A stretch of DNA of 64,000 nucleotides from an uncultured Stenotrophomonas sp. (GTDB lineage Bacteria; Pseudomonadota; Gammaproteobacteria; Xanthomonadales; Xanthomonadaceae). The stretch spans positions 1-64,000 of the forward strand of contig CAJYNG010000020.1 in NCBI GenBank assembly GCA_913775725.1, in the 5' to 3' direction. The position numbers were made by a program, and so were the translations under genes. Shown in pieces: positions 49,989 to 59,859 of this stretch. The notes beneath the pieces are model-generated. The model saw nothing but the letters and a program-made list of their open reading frames with translations, ran no database searches and was not told the origin of the DNA. The stretch's first letter is position 1, and each line of letters starts with the position of its first letter.

Positions 49989-52900
49989 CCACGGTTCCTC
50001 CCGGCATCGGCCGGCGCCTGCGCAGACGTTGCGCGATCCACTGCCGCGCGCCCTGCACCACTACATAGAAGACCGGTACGAAGAACACCGCCAGCACGGT
50101 CGCACTGACCATGCCGCCGAACACACCGGTTCCAATCGCCTGCTGGGTTTCCTTCGACGCGCCCTGCGCCAGCATCAGCGGCACTACGCCCAGCGCGAAC
50201 GCCAGCGAGGTCATCACGATCGGCCGCAGGCGCAGCCGCGCCGCCTCCAGCGCTGCCTCAACCAGGCCGCGACCCTGCTGCTGCAGCTGGCGCGCGAACT
50301 CGACGATGAGGATCGCGTTCTTCGCCGACAGCCCGATCACGGTGATCATGCCGACCTTGAAGAACACGTCGTTGGGCATGCCGCGCAACAACACCGCAGC
50401 AACCGCACCGAGCAGACCCAGCGGCACCACCAGCATCACCGCCAGCGGGATCGACCAGCTCTCGTACAGCGCCGCCAGCACCAGGAACACCACCAGCATC
50501 GACAGCAGCAACAGCCACGGTGCCTGCGCGCCCGATTCGCGCTCCTGCAGCGACTGACTGGTCCACTGCAGGGCAAAACCGGACGGCAGCTTTTCGGCCA
50601 GCCGCTCCATCTCCGCCATCGCCTGACCGGTCGACACGCCGGAGGCCGGTGCACCGGACAGGTTCAACGCCGGGAAGCCGAGATAGCGCTGCAGCTGCAG
50701 CGGCGCCTCGGTCCAGTGCGGCGTCACCAGTTCCGACAACGCCACCATGCCGCCTTCGCTGTTGCGCACGTACAGCTTCAGCACGTCCTCCAGTTCCATC
50801 CGGTGTGGTGCGTCGGCCTGCAGGATCACCTGCTGCAACCGGCCCTTGTTGGGAAAGTCGTTGACATACTGCGAGCCCATCGCCGCCGACAACGTGCTGC
50901 TGATGTGCTCGAAGCCCACGCCCATCGCCTCGGCCTTGGCGCGGTCGATATCCAGCCGCACACTGGTACCTGCAGGCAGGCCATCGGCATGTACCTCCGA
51001 CAGCAGCGGGCTGGCCTCGGCCAGCTTCAGCAGCTGCTGCAGCGCAGCGCGCAGCTCTGCCTGGCTCTGCCCGGTGCGCGCCTGCAGCGCCAGTGAGAAG
51101 CCGGACGAACGCCCCAGGCTGTCGATGGCCGGCGGCATCACGCTCATCACCTCGCCCTCGGCAATCGCGGCCATCGCCTTCTGCGCGGCCTCCACTTCGC
51201 CGGCCGCGGTTGCCCCTGCACGCTCGCCCCAGTCCTTCAGCATGGTGTAGGTCAGCGCCGCGCTCGGGCCGGAACCGGAGAAGCTGTAGCCGAGGATCGA
51301 CTGGTTGGAGCCGATGCCCGGGCGTGACGCCACATGCCGTTCGTAGGCTTCCACCACCGCCAGGGTGCGTTCGGCGGTGGCTTCGGCCGGCAGCTGGATC
51401 GAAGTCATGAAGTAGCCCTGGTCCTCTTCCGGCAGAAACGCGCCCGGCAGCCAGTGCAGGCCCAGCAGCAGCGCAACCACCAGCGCGGCGAACACGCCCA
51501 TGACCCTCCCGCTCCGCTGCAGCACCGACGCCACACCACGCTGGTAGCGCCCGGTCATTTTCTCGAAGCCCCGGTTGAAGGCGCCGAACAGCCCGCCACG
51601 ACCCTGATGGCCATGGCTGTTCGGGCGCAGCAGCGTCGCGCACAGCGCTGGCGTCAGGCTCAAGGCCAGCAGCGCCGAGAACAGGATCGACACCGCCATC
51701 GCGACGGTGAACTGGCGGTAGATCGCGCCCACCGAACCGCTGGCCAGCGCCATCGGAATGAACACCGCGGTCAGCACCAGGGTGATGCCGATCACCGCAC
51801 CGGTCAGTTCGCGCATGGCCTTGATGGTGGCCTCGCGCGGCGGCAGGCCCTCCTCGGCCATGATCCGTTCCACGCCCTCGACCACCACGATCGCGTCGTC
51901 GACGATGATGCCGATCGCCAGCACCATGCCGAACATGGTCAGCACGTTGATCGAGAAGCCCAGCGCCAGCATCACCGCGAAGGTACCCAGCAGTGCGATC
52001 GGTGCGACCAGCGCCGGAATCAGCGTGTAGCGCCAGTTCTGCAGGAACAGGTACATCACCGCGAACACCAGCAGCATCGCTTCCAGCAATGTCTGCACCA
52101 CCTTCTGGATCGAGATCTTGACGAACGGCGCGGTATCGAACGGGATGCTCGCCTCGACTCCGCGTGGCAGCAGTGGTGCCAGCTCGGCGATGCGCTCACG
52201 CACCGCCGACGCGGTACGCACCGCGTTCGCGCCCGGGCGCAGCTGCACGCCGGCGGCGGTGGCCGGATGGCCATCCTCACGGGTGCCCCAGGCATAGCTC
52301 TGCGCGCCCAGCTCGACGCGGGCGACATCGCCCAGCAGCACCCGCGAACCGTCGGCCCCGGCGCGCAGCACAATGGCGGCGAACTGTTCCGGCGTGGACA
52401 GCTGGCCATCGGCGCTCAAGGGCACAGTGATGCGCTGGCCCGGCACACCCGGCGAATCGCCGATGCGCCCCGGCGAGATCTCCAGGTTCTGCTGCTCGAT
52501 GGCAGCAGCCACATCACCTATGGTCAGCCCATAGCCGGTCAACCGGGTCGGGTCCAGCCACACGCGCATCGCCTGCTCGGCACCGAACAGCTGCACGCGG
52601 CCGACGCCATCGATGCGGCGCAGCTCCTCGATGATGTTGCGCGCCATGAAGTCGCCCAGTGCCGCCTCGCTGACGCTGGCGTCCGGCGAACGCAGGCCGA
52701 CCAGCATGAGGAAACCCGAATCGGCGGCCTCCACGAACAGGCCGTTCTGGCGCACGCTGCGCGGCAAGCGCGGCTCGATCGCCTTGATCCGGTTCTGTAC
52801 GTCCACCTGCGCCAGCTCCGGATTGGTGCCCGGCTTGAAGGTCGCAGTAATCGAGGCTTCGCCGGAGGTGTCCACCGACGACTCGAAGTAGAGCAGGTGT

Positions 52901-53118
52901 TTGACGCTGGACAGCTCGCGCTCGATCAGGCCGACCACCGCGTCATTCAGCGTCTGCGGGCTGGCACCCGGGTAGCTGGCGTAGATGCTGACGCTGGGCG
53001 GCGCAACCGCCGGATAGCGCTCCACCGCCAGCCGCGGGATCGCCAGCACGCCAGCCAGAATGATGAAGATCGCCAGCACCCAGGCGAACACCGGGCGATC
53101 GATGAAGAAACGTGCCAT
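49969..53118 (-). CDS. smeZ: RND multidrug efflux pump, inner-membrane subunit SmeZ
   Basis: 1049 residues, HAE1-type RND transporter with 12 helices and two large periplasmic loops. Proton-relay aspartates are in GIIVDDAIVVVEGVERIM and the lysine of TM10 in GLSAKNAILIVEFA. The order and neighbours (MFP gene upstream, no outer-membrane gene, two-component system divergent) match smeYZ with smeRySy in S. maltophilia, and the distance from rpfF fits. Known substrates of that pump include aminoglycosides. It needs a TolC-like channel from elsewhere. Confidence 0.86.
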   Translation of the reverse strand: MARFFIDRPVFAWVLAIFIILAGVLAIPRLAVERYPAVAPPSVSIYASYPGASPQTLNDAVVGLIERELSSVKHLLYFESSVDTSGEASITATFKPGTNPELAQVDVQNRIKAIEPRLPRSVRQNGLFVEAADSGFLMLVGLRSPDASVSEAALGDFMARNIIEELRRIDGVGRVQLFGAEQAMRVWLDPTRLTGYGLTIGDVAAAIEQQNLEISPGRIGDSPGVPGQRITVPLSADGQLSTPEQFAAIVLRAGADGSRVLLGDVARVELGAQSYAWGTREDGHPATAAGVQLRPGANAVRTASAVRERIAELAPLLPRGVEASIPFDTAPFVKISIQKVVQTLLEAMLLVFAVMYLFLQNWRYTLIPALVAPIALLGTFAVMLALGFSINVLTMFGMVLAIGIIVDDAIVVVEGVERIMAEEGLPPREATIKAMRELTGAVIGITLVLTAVFIPMALASGSVGAIYRQFTVAMAVSILFSALLALSLTPALCATLLRPNSHGHQGRGGLFGAFNRGFEKMTGRYQRGVASVLQRSGRVMGVFAALVVALLLGLHWLPGAFLPEEDQGYFMTSIQLPAEATAERTLAVVEAYERHVASRPGIGSNQSILGYSFSGSGPSAALTYTMLKDWGERAGATAAGEVEAAQKAMAAIAEGEVMSVMPPAIDSLGRSSGFSLALQARTGQSQAELRAALQQLLKLAEASPLLSEVHADGLPAGTSVRLDIDRAKAEAMGVGFEHISSTLSAAMGSQYVNDFPNKGRLQQVILQADAPHRMELEDVLKLYVRNSEGGMVALSELVTPHWTEAPLQLQRYLGFPALNLSGAPASGVSTGQAMAEMERLAEKLPSGFALQWTSQSLQERESGAQAPWLLLLSMLVVFLVLAALYESWSIPLAVMLVVPLGLLGAVAAVLLRGMPNDVFFKVGMITVIGLSAKNAILIVEFARQLQQQGRGLVEAALEAARLRLRPIVMTSLAFALGVVPLMLAQGASKETQQAIGTGVFGGMVSATVLAVFFVPVFYVVVQGARQWIAQRLRRRRPMPGGTVDGTEHR

Positions 53119-53154
53119 GTTGGATTTTCCTGGAGGGACCGGCCCGGGAAAGGC

Positions 53155-54303
53155 TCAGCCCTTGCTGCCGGCCTGCACTGCACCGGCGCTGGCGACCGGC
53201 ATCTGCCAGTCGCGCGCATCGACCACCACGCCTTCCTGCAGGCGTTCCTGGCCCTCGACCACCACCTTCTCGCCCGCCTTCAGGCCTGTACGCACCAGCC
53301 ACTGGCGATCAACGCTGCCATCGACCTCCAGCGTGCGGATCACCGCCTTGCCATCGCCACCGATCACCCAGGCATAGGCCTGGCCACCGGCGCTGCGCAG
53401 CACGGCCTGCTGCGGCACGGTCAGTGCACTGGCCGGCGCGCCCCGCGGCACCTTCGCGCGCACGTACATGCCGGGCAGCAGCTGGCGCTGCGGGTTGTCG
53501 ACCAGGATGCGGAGGATCACATCACCGGTACGCGCATCGACGTTGATGCCGGAGAACAGCATCTGGCCACGCTCGGACAGCGGCTTGCCGGCCGCACCGA
53601 TGATCGTCACCGGCAGCTCGCCGCCGCCGGCAGCACTGCGCTGCAGCGACTCCAGCTGCGCGGCCGGCTGGCGCACATCGACGTAGACCTGGTCGATCTG
53701 CTGCACCACCGCCATCGGCTCGGCATCGGCCACGCCGACCAGTGCGCCTTCGGTCACCAGCGCCTGGTCGATGCGGCCGGCAATCGGTGCACTGACCGTG
53801 GCGTAGCGCAGGTCGAGCTGGCGACGCGCCAGGATCGCGCGCGCTTCGTTCACCGCGGCACGGGCCTGTTCGTACTCGGCACTGGCATCGTCGCGGTGCT
53901 GCTGGCTGACGGCCTGTGCGGCGGCCAGTGCATGCAGGCGCTGCGACTGCACGCGGCTGCGGCCCAGGGCTGCCTCACTTCGCTGCAGCGCGGCCAGTGC
54001 CGAATCAACATCGGCACGGAAGGCCGCCGGATCGATCTGGAACAGGGCCTGGCCGGCGCTCACTTCCGCACCCTGGTCAAACAGCCGACGCTGCACGATG
54101 CCGCCCACCTGGGCACGGATCTGTGCGGTGCGCACGGCGGCCACGCGGCCGGGCAGTTCGTCATCGCGCTGCACCACCTGCGGGCCGACGGTGACCACGC
54201 TGACGCGTGGCGTGGCTTCGGGGGTGGCTTCGGGGGCGGAGCAGGCCGTCATGGCCAGGGCGAAGGCCGCGATCAACGCGGCCGGAGTCCTGAAGGTTCT
54301 CAT
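53155..54303 (-). CDS. smeY: RND periplasmic adaptor SmeY
   Basis: 382 residues. Lipoprotein-type signal (ALIAAFALAMTACS), then lipoyl/barrel-sandwich halves (GRVAAVRTAQIRAQVGGIVQ; DLRYATVSAPIAGRIDQ), an alpha-hairpin (about 95-155), and membrane-proximal domain. It links the inner-membrane pump to an outer-membrane channel. ATG 54303 has the lipobox at a plausible distance. It is first of the operon and 36 bases before smeZ. Confidence 0.87.
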   Translation of the reverse strand: MRTFRTPAALIAAFALAMTACSAPEATPEATPRVSVVTVGPQVVQRDDELPGRVAAVRTAQIRAQVGGIVQRRLFDQGAEVSAGQALFQIDPAAFRADVDSALAALQRSEAALGRSRVQSQRLHALAAAQAVSQQHRDDASAEYEQARAAVNEARAILARRQLDLRYATVSAPIAGRIDQALVTEGALVGVADAEPMAVVQQIDQVYVDVRQPAAQLESLQRSAAGGGELPVTIIGAAGKPLSERGQMLFSGINVDARTGDVILRILVDNPQRQLLPGMYVRAKVPRGAPASALTVPQQAVLRSAGGQAYAWVIGGDGKAVIRTLEVDGSVDRQWLVRTGLKAGEKVVVEGQERLQEGVVVDARDWQMPVASAGAVQAGSKG

Positions 54304-54399
54304 TGCTGTGCACAATGCCGCGCAGGCGGCTGATAGGTTCTGAAGCGTGGAGTGTGCGTGGCGATGATGGGGTTTCGATGGAGGAACTGTGGAGATACG

Positions 54400-55149
54400 A
54401 TGGAGGCAAGCACCTTAAGGCCCCGCCCCTGCATGCATGCCGCCCCTGCCCTCGCCGCCCTCGTCCTGATCGTCGAGGATGAGGCCGAGATCGCCGATAT
54501 TCTCACTGCCTATCTGGAACGCGAAGGACTGCGTACGCTGCGCGCCGCTGACGGCCACAGCGCCCTGGACCTGCACCGCAGCGCCCGCCCCGACCTGGTC
54601 CTGCTCGATGTACAGCTGCCGCGCCTGGATGGCTGGAGCGTGCTGACCCAGCTGCGCCAGCGCGGTGAAACGCCGGTGATCATGCTGACCGCACTGGACC
54701 AGGACCTGGACAAGCTGACCGCACTGCGCATGGGCGCCGACGACTACGTGGTCAAACCGTTCAATCCGGCCGAAGTGGCAGCACGCGTGCGCGCCGTGCT
54801 GCGGCGTACGTTGCGCGCCTCGCGCGTGGACGCACCGACCGCGCTGCGGGCGGGCCCGCTGCTGATCGACTCGGCTACCCATGCCGTGCATGTGGAGGGC
54901 GAAGGCTACAGCCACGAAGTGCTGCTCACGCTCACCGAGTTCAAGCTGCTGCACTGCATGGCGCTGGCGCCGACCCGCATCTTCAGCCGCAGCGAACTGA
55001 TGCACGAATGCCTGCCGGAAAGCGAAGCGCTGGAACGCACCGTCGACAGCCACGTCAGCAAGCTGCGCCGCAAACTGGACGAAGTAGGCATGGTCAATGT
55101 TCCGGCCAGTGTGCGCGGCGTCGGCTACCGGTTGATGGCCGACCGCTGA
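54400..55149 (+). CDS. smeRy: Response regulator SmeRy (OmpR/BaeR type)
   Basis: 249 residues from ATG 54400, which has GGAG six bases upstream; a shorter start at 54433 is possible. Receiver domain with phospho-Asp70 (VLLDVQLPRLDGWSVL) and a winged-helix OmpR-type DNA-binding domain (FSRSELMHECLPES, VDSHVSKLRRKLDE). Divergent from smeY across 96 bases; in S. maltophilia this pair activates smeYZ. Confidence 0.85.
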   Translation: MEASTLRPRPCMHAAPALAALVLIVEDEAEIADILTAYLEREGLRTLRAADGHSALDLHRSARPDLVLLDVQLPRLDGWSVLTQLRQRGETPVIMLTALDQDLDKLTALRMGADDYVVKPFNPAEVAARVRAVLRRTLRASRVDAPTALRAGPLLIDSATHAVHVEGEGYSHEVLLTLTEFKLLHCMALAPTRIFSRSELMHECLPESEALERTVDSHVSKLRRKLDEVGMVNVPASVRGVGYRLMADR

Positions 55150-56225
55150 TGGCCCGCCTGCGCCGCTCCGGGCTCAGCCGACACATCATCGTCTCGATGT
55201 CGTTGATGGTGATCGGCGTGATCGTGATGATGATCCTGTCGTCATGGCTGCTGTACGCGGTGCTGGTCGAGTTCTTCCCCGGCAGTGCCGAGGAACCGGA
55301 AAGCTGGTTGCCGACCGGGCCGGAACTGGCGTGGATGGTCGGGGTGATCCTGACCGGCCTGGCATTGGCCATCGCCGCCTCGTTCCGTCTTGCCCATCGC
55401 ATCCTGTCGCCCTTGAATTCACTGGTCGACAGCGTGCGCGCGCTTGCCGGTGGCGACCTGGGTGCGCGCGCCAGCGTCGAAGAGAATTCACCGGGCGAAG
55501 TGGCCACCCTGGTAGAGGACTTCAATGCGATGGCGCGCCGCCTGCAGCACATGGAGAGCGAGCGTTCGATGTGGCATGCAGCCATCGCCCATGAGCTGCG
55601 GACGCCGGTGACCATCCTGCGCGGGCGTCTGCAGGGCCTGGCCGAGGGCGTGTTCCAGCCGGACGAACTGCAGTTCCGCAGCCTGCTGGCGCAGGTCGAG
55701 GGCCTGTCGCGCCTGATCGAGGATCTGCGCGTGCTGAGCTTGTCCGACAATGCACGGCTGGACGTACGCCGGGCCCGCACCGATGTGGTGGCCGAGGTGC
55801 ATTCGGTCATGACCCTGGTCGACCCGCAGTTCCGCGCCGCCGGCTTCGTGCTGGAACTGGAAACCAGCCGCGAGGAACACAACGCGCACTGCGACCCGAC
55901 CCGCCTGCGCCAGGCTCTGCTGGCACTGCTGGAGAATGCGCGGCGCTATGCCAGCCCCGGCAAGGTGCGGATCGCCGTGCACGACACACCCGGCCACGTA
56001 CAGGTGTCGATCGAGGACGAGGGCCCGGGCATCGACCCGGAACTGCACGCGGATATCTTCACCCCGTTCATGCGCGCCGATGGTTCGCGTTCGCGCCAGG
56101 GCGGTGGCAGCGGGCTCGGCCTGGCGGTGGTCAAGGCCATTGCCGATGCCCACGGCGGTCGCGTCTACTGCATCCCGGGCAGCACCGGCGGCAGCCGCTT
56201 CGTCATCGAACTGCCGCGCCAGTAG
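55149..56225 (+). CDS. smeSy: Sensor histidine kinase SmeSy
   Basis: 358 residues. Two membrane helices (about 12-37 and 60-80) around a short periplasmic loop, HAMP, H-box IAHELRTPVTILRG (His148), N-box LALLENARRYAS, and G-boxes DEGPGIDP and GGGSGLGLAVVKAIADAHGG. Start ATG overlaps the smeRy stop (TGATG). Partner of SmeRy. Its 3' end overlaps the next convergent gene by 23 bases. Confidence 0.86.
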   Translation: MARLRRSGLSRHIIVSMSLMVIGVIVMMILSSWLLYAVLVEFFPGSAEEPESWLPTGPELAWMVGVILTGLALAIAASFRLAHRILSPLNSLVDSVRALAGGDLGARASVEENSPGEVATLVEDFNAMARRLQHMESERSMWHAAIAHELRTPVTILRGRLQGLAEGVFQPDELQFRSLLAQVEGLSRLIEDLRVLSLSDNARLDVRRARTDVVAEVHSVMTLVDPQFRAAGFVLELETSREEHNAHCDPTRLRQALLALLENARRYASPGKVRIAVHDTPGHVQVSIEDEGPGIDPELHADIFTPFMRADGSRSRQGGGSGLGLAVVKAIADAHGGRVYCIPGSTGGSRFVIELPRQ

Positions 56226-58038
56226 CGGGACTGGCTGCCTGCGTCCGCAGGTGTGCACCCAGTGCGACCAGATTGGCGTCGATCGCATCCATTTCCTCGC
56301 GCTGCCCCGCGGGCAACTGCTGGCGAAGCTGCACGCGCAGCGCCTGCCACGCCGGGACCGCCTGCGCACTGGCCGTGGCCACGGCTTCAGACAAGAGCGA
56401 CCGCTCGTCGGCCAGCGGCAGCCCATAGCCCCCCTCCCGCAGCAGCGTGCCTGGGCGCAACCATTGCCCGCTCTGTTCCAGCAACCCGCGCAGGTTGCGG
56501 GTTTCAGCGCTGTCCGGTGCGCCCAGCAGCTGCCGCTTGAGCACATCGCGCGCGCGCAGCTCGGCACGCCGCTGCGCGGCCTGTTCCAGCAGCAGCAGGC
56601 CGGCGCTGGCACGCAGGTCGCCCTTCAGCAGCCACGGTGCCCGTTGCTGTGCAGGCAGCTTCAACCAACCGCGTACATCGCGTGCGGGCAATGCCAGCTG
56701 GGCCGCGGCCACGCCGAACAACTGCTGGTAATGGTCGCGTGCCGAAGCGAAGTAGTACCCCTGCGCCTGTGCCGAATCTCGATCAGCCAGCACCTGCTCA
56801 TCCATTACCTGCAGCCGCGACAGCCGCCGCTTCAACCCGCGTGGACTCAGTTGTGCCAATCCGGCCTGACCCAGGCGCGGCACACCCGCCTGCAGCAGCT
56901 TTGCGGTTTCCACCGCGCAATTGTTGCTGACGAAGTAGTAGCGCCCGTCATAGCTCCAGTGCACCTGCGCGGTGCGCTCGAGCAGGCTGGCGATCTCGTC
57001 CCGTTGCAGCCGCAACGGCAGTGACTGCAACCCGCGCAGTTCTACCTTGGTGTATTCGTCCACCACCTGCTGCAGCGGCAGCACGAACAGGCGCGACGGG
57101 TAGCCGCCGGTCAGGCCGCGCCAGTTGGAAATCTGTACGTCGCCGACGAATGCGCGGAACGACAGCACGCGGTGGTATTCCAGGTCCAGGCGACAGTCCG
57201 GCCCCGGCGCACGGCCCGGCCGGCAGATCACCAGCCGCAGCATGCTGTGCCCCCAGCGGCTCATCGGCTGCGCGCTGCCTTCGGCGAACAGGTAGTCCAC
57301 GGCGTAGACGCGCGCCGGGTCGAGTTGCAGCAGCGATGCCGCGCCTTCTTCCGATTCGGCCTGGAGCAAGGGCAGCGTCGTAGCGCACTGCGGCTGTGGC
57401 AGCGACGGCGGTGTTCCGAAATACGCCTGGTACCACTGCGCCAATGCCGGGCGCCGGCAGGCAAACTCGCCATCGAGCACGAAATGCTCGGCGTTCACCG
57501 CCAGGTACTCGGCCGGGTCCTTCAGCTCATAGGCATCCGGACTACGGTCACGGAAGTCGTTGCCGCCACGGCCGAGATGCCAGGGCTTGCGCTGCCATCC
57601 GGCCAGATCGCGCCAGCGCGCACTGCGCGACCAGTTCGCCCCCGTACGGTCGGCAACATGGGTCAGTTCGTGCACCAGCGCACTGCGGCGTGCGCGGCGC
57701 GCACCGGGAACGGCATCATCCAGCAGATCGCGGCGCAACGTGATGCGACCGGCGAAGGCGCGGCCATGCACATCAGCCGGCAGGCCATCACTCCAGTGCA
57801 CCTGGACCTGTACCGGCAATGCGCGCAGCAGGCCCTCAGGCAGCAGTGACTGCACGTCGGCCAGGGTCTGGCTGGCGAGCTGCTGTTGCGCCGGATCGAG
57901 ACCGGACGGATCAAGCTGCAGGCGATCAGCCGCGTGCGCGGAAGGGATGAGCAGCCACGCCAATGCGGCGATCCACACGCACCGCCCGCTGCGCCTCTGT
58001 AGAGCCGAGCCATGCTCGGCTGCTGTTGCGATCCGCAT
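56203..58038 (-). CDS. DUF4105-type exported protein
   Basis: About 611 residues if ATG 58038 is used. An N-terminal signal (VWIAALAWLLIPSAHA), then a metallopeptidase-like HELTHVADR (HExxH; DUF7844-type part) and a DUF4105 region (WGHSMLRLVIC, FRAFVGDVQISNWRGLTGGY, YYFVSNNCAVETAKLL). Probably periplasmic; DUF4105 is related to lipoprotein or cell-wall hydrolase folds. The start is uncertain because ATG 58038 lies within a SMAG repeat and adds repeat-encoded residues; GTG 57978 is an alternative. Confidence 0.75.
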   Translation of the reverse strand: MRIATAAEHGSALQRRSGRCVWIAALAWLLIPSAHAADRLQLDPSGLDPAQQQLASQTLADVQSLLPEGLLRALPVQVQVHWSDGLPADVHGRAFAGRITLRRDLLDDAVPGARRARRSALVHELTHVADRTGANWSRSARWRDLAGWQRKPWHLGRGGNDFRDRSPDAYELKDPAEYLAVNAEHFVLDGEFACRRPALAQWYQAYFGTPPSLPQPQCATTLPLLQAESEEGAASLLQLDPARVYAVDYLFAEGSAQPMSRWGHSMLRLVICRPGRAPGPDCRLDLEYHRVLSFRAFVGDVQISNWRGLTGGYPSRLFVLPLQQVVDEYTKVELRGLQSLPLRLQRDEIASLLERTAQVHWSYDGRYYFVSNNCAVETAKLLQAGVPRLGQAGLAQLSPRGLKRRLSRLQVMDEQVLADRDSAQAQGYYFASARDHYQQLFGVAAAQLALPARDVRGWLKLPAQQRAPWLLKGDLRASAGLLLLEQAAQRRAELRARDVLKRQLLGAPDSAETRNLRGLLEQSGQWLRPGTLLREGGYGLPLADERSLLSEAVATASAQAVPAWQALRVQLRQQLPAGQREEMDAIDANLVALGAHLRTQAASPATGAAVR

Positions 58039-58074
58039 GCGCCGGGCATCCAGCCGAGCATGGCTCGGCTCTAT
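57999..58074. repeat. SMAG dimer overlapping the DUF4105 gene start
   Basis: GTAG 57999, gagccgagccatgctcggc, spacer, then gccgagcatggctcggctc ending ctat (a degenerate CTAC). It is inside the N-terminal coding stretch of the long start. Confidence 0.8.
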
Positions 58075-58108
58075 AGAAGGCGATGACGCCGAGGTCATGC
58101 AGCCCGGA

Positions 58109-58408
58109 TCAGCGTGCGAGCAGCGCGCGAGCCAGTTCCAGATCGCTCTGCTGCTGTGCGGCAGCGCTCTGCTCACGCAGGTGGATCAGCGCAGCCTGCA
58201 GGCGGGCGCCACGGATCTGGCCGTCGCTGGCAACGAATGCAGCGGCATCGTCGCGTGCAGCCAGCACCACCTTGTCATCACCCGAGCTGCTGCCCGAGGA
58301 ACCGGAGGACGCACCCGTGGCCGAACCGGCCGACGTGCCGGCGAAGCTGGAAGCGAAGCCGGCCAGCGGCAGGGACAGCAGGGCGAGCAGCAGAAGCGGA
58401 CGGGTCAT
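58109..58408 (-). CDS. DUF2388-like small exported protein
   Basis: 99 residues. Signal peptide (RPLLLLALLSLPLAGFAS), a Ser/Gly-rich stretch (about 25-43), then the DUF2388 pattern KVVLAARDDAAAFVASDGQI RGARLEAAL-like (here DGQIRGARLQAALIHLREQS). It precedes the DUF4105 gene on the same strand; in pseudomonads DUF2388 and DUF4105 genes occur together. Function unknown. Confidence 0.75.
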   Translation of the reverse strand: MTRPLLLLALLSLPLAGFASSFAGTSAGSATGASSGSSGSSSGDDKVVLAARDDAAAFVASDGQIRGARLQAALIHLREQSAAAQQQSDLELARALLAR

Positions 58409-58470
58409 CGGTTCGAAGCCGGTTGTGAGGAAGCGTGGAGCGTAACGGGTGCGTGAAGGATTTGCCCGGC

Positions 58471-59859
58471 TCAAACGTCGAACAGCTTGCCGGGATTCAG
58501 CCGCGCTTGGGGATCGAACGCGCGCTTGACCGCTTTCATCAGCGCGATCTCGGCCGGGCCGCGGGTGCTGTCCAGGTAGCCCTTCTTGACCAGGCCGATG
58601 CCGTGCTCGGCCGAAATGCTGCCGTCGAAGCGCGCCAGCACCTGGGCCAGCAGCTTGGTCACCTGCTCGCACTGCGCCACGAAATCGGCGTCACTGGTGT
58701 CATCCGGCTTGAGCACGTTGATGTGCAGGTTGCCGTCACCGATATGGCCGAACCAGACCACGTCGAAGTGCGGGTAGGCCTGCCCGATCAATGCCTGGGT
58801 CTCGGCCAGGAACGCCGGCATCGCCGAGATCCGCACCGAGACGTCGTTCTTGTAGGGCGTGTAGCGCGCCAGCGATTCGGTGATGCCTTCGCGCAGGCGC
58901 CACAGCTGCGCGGCCTGGGCGTCGCTGGCACTGATCACGCCGTCGCTGACCCAGCCGTTGCCCATGCAATCCTCGAAGGCCGCCATCGCCGCCGCTTCCT
59001 GGGCGTCGTCGCCGGCGGCGAACTCGGTCACCACGTAGTACGGATGCACCTCATCGAACGGCGCCTGCGCACCGTGCGCCAGCACATGTTCCAGCGCCCG
59101 GTCGGTGAAGAACTCGAAGGCCTGCAGCTGCAGCCGCGCGCGGAACGCAGCAAACACCTGCATCAGCACTTCGAAACTGGGCAGTGCCAGCAGCATCACG
59201 TTGCTGGCCGGCGGCGGGTCGGTCAGCTTCACCGTGGCTTCGACGATCACGCCCAGCGTGCCCTCCGAGCCGATCAGCAGCTGGCGGAAGTCATAGCCGC
59301 TGGAGTTCTTGATCAGGCCCTTGTTGAGCTCCAGCAGCTCGCCATCGGCCGTGACCACCTTCAGTCCGGCGATCCATTCGCGGGTGTTGCCGTAGCGGAT
59401 CACACGGATGCCACCGGCATTGGTGGCGATGTTGCCGCCGATCGTGCACGACCCGCGCGCGGCGAAATCCACCGGGTAGATCAGGCCGTGGTCCAGCGCA
59501 GCGTTGTGCACGGCTTCCAGCGGCATGCCGGCCTGCACCACCAACGTGCGATCGACCGCGTCGTAAGCCAGCGCCTTGTTCATGCGTTCCAGGCTGAGCA
59601 CCAGCTCGCCGTTGGCAGCCACCGCGCCACCCGAAAGGCCGGTACGGCCCCCGGATGGCACTACGGCCACGCCCTCGCTTGCGCTCCAACGCATCACCGC
59701 CTGCACCTCCTCGACCGTGGCCGGCAGTGCGATCGCCAGCGACGCCGGTGTCCAGCGCCGGGTCCAGTCGCGCCCATAATGCTCCAGGTCGGCCGGGTCG
59801 GTCTTCAGCTTCAGGCCGGGACAGGCCTGCTGCAGCGAGGCAATGCGGGAATCGGTCAT
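58471..59859 (-). CDS. FAD-linked D-2-hydroxyglutarate dehydrogenase-like enzyme
   Basis: 462 residues, FAD PCMH fold (VVPSGGRTGLSGGAV; SCTIGGNIATNAGGIRVIRYG) with a FAD-oxidase C-terminal domain (WFGHIGDGNLHINVL; SAEHGIGLVKKGYL). Related enzymes oxidise D-lactate, glycolate or D-2-hydroxyglutarate. Divergent from serA with a 169-base gap. In some pseudomonads the D-2-hydroxyglutarate made by SerA is removed by such an enzyme, so this substrate is most likely. GlcD alone is less likely because no glcE/F is nearby. Confidence 0.78.
   Translation of the reverse strand: MTDSRIASLQQACPGLKLKTDPADLEHYGRDWTRRWTPASLAIALPATVEEVQAVMRWSASEGVAVVPSGGRTGLSGGAVAANGELVLSLERMNKALAYDAVDRTLVVQAGMPLEAVHNAALDHGLIYPVDFAARGSCTIGGNIATNAGGIRVIRYGNTREWIAGLKVVTADGELLELNKGLIKNSSGYDFRQLLIGSEGTLGVIVEATVKLTDPPPASNVMLLALPSFEVLMQVFAAFRARLQLQAFEFFTDRALEHVLAHGAQAPFDEVHPYYVVTEFAAGDDAQEAAAMAAFEDCMGNGWVSDGVISASDAQAAQLWRLREGITESLARYTPYKNDVSVRISAMPAFLAETQALIGQAYPHFDVVWFGHIGDGNLHINVLKPDDTSDADFVAQCEQVTKLLAQVLARFDGSISAEHGIGLVKKGYLDSTRGPAEIALMKAVKRAFDPQARLNPGKLFDV

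Noticed and set aside
51334-54333. 999-codon plus-strand frame opposite smeZ and smeY
   Set aside because: Antisense of two well-supported efflux genes; His/Arg/Gln-rich, no motif.
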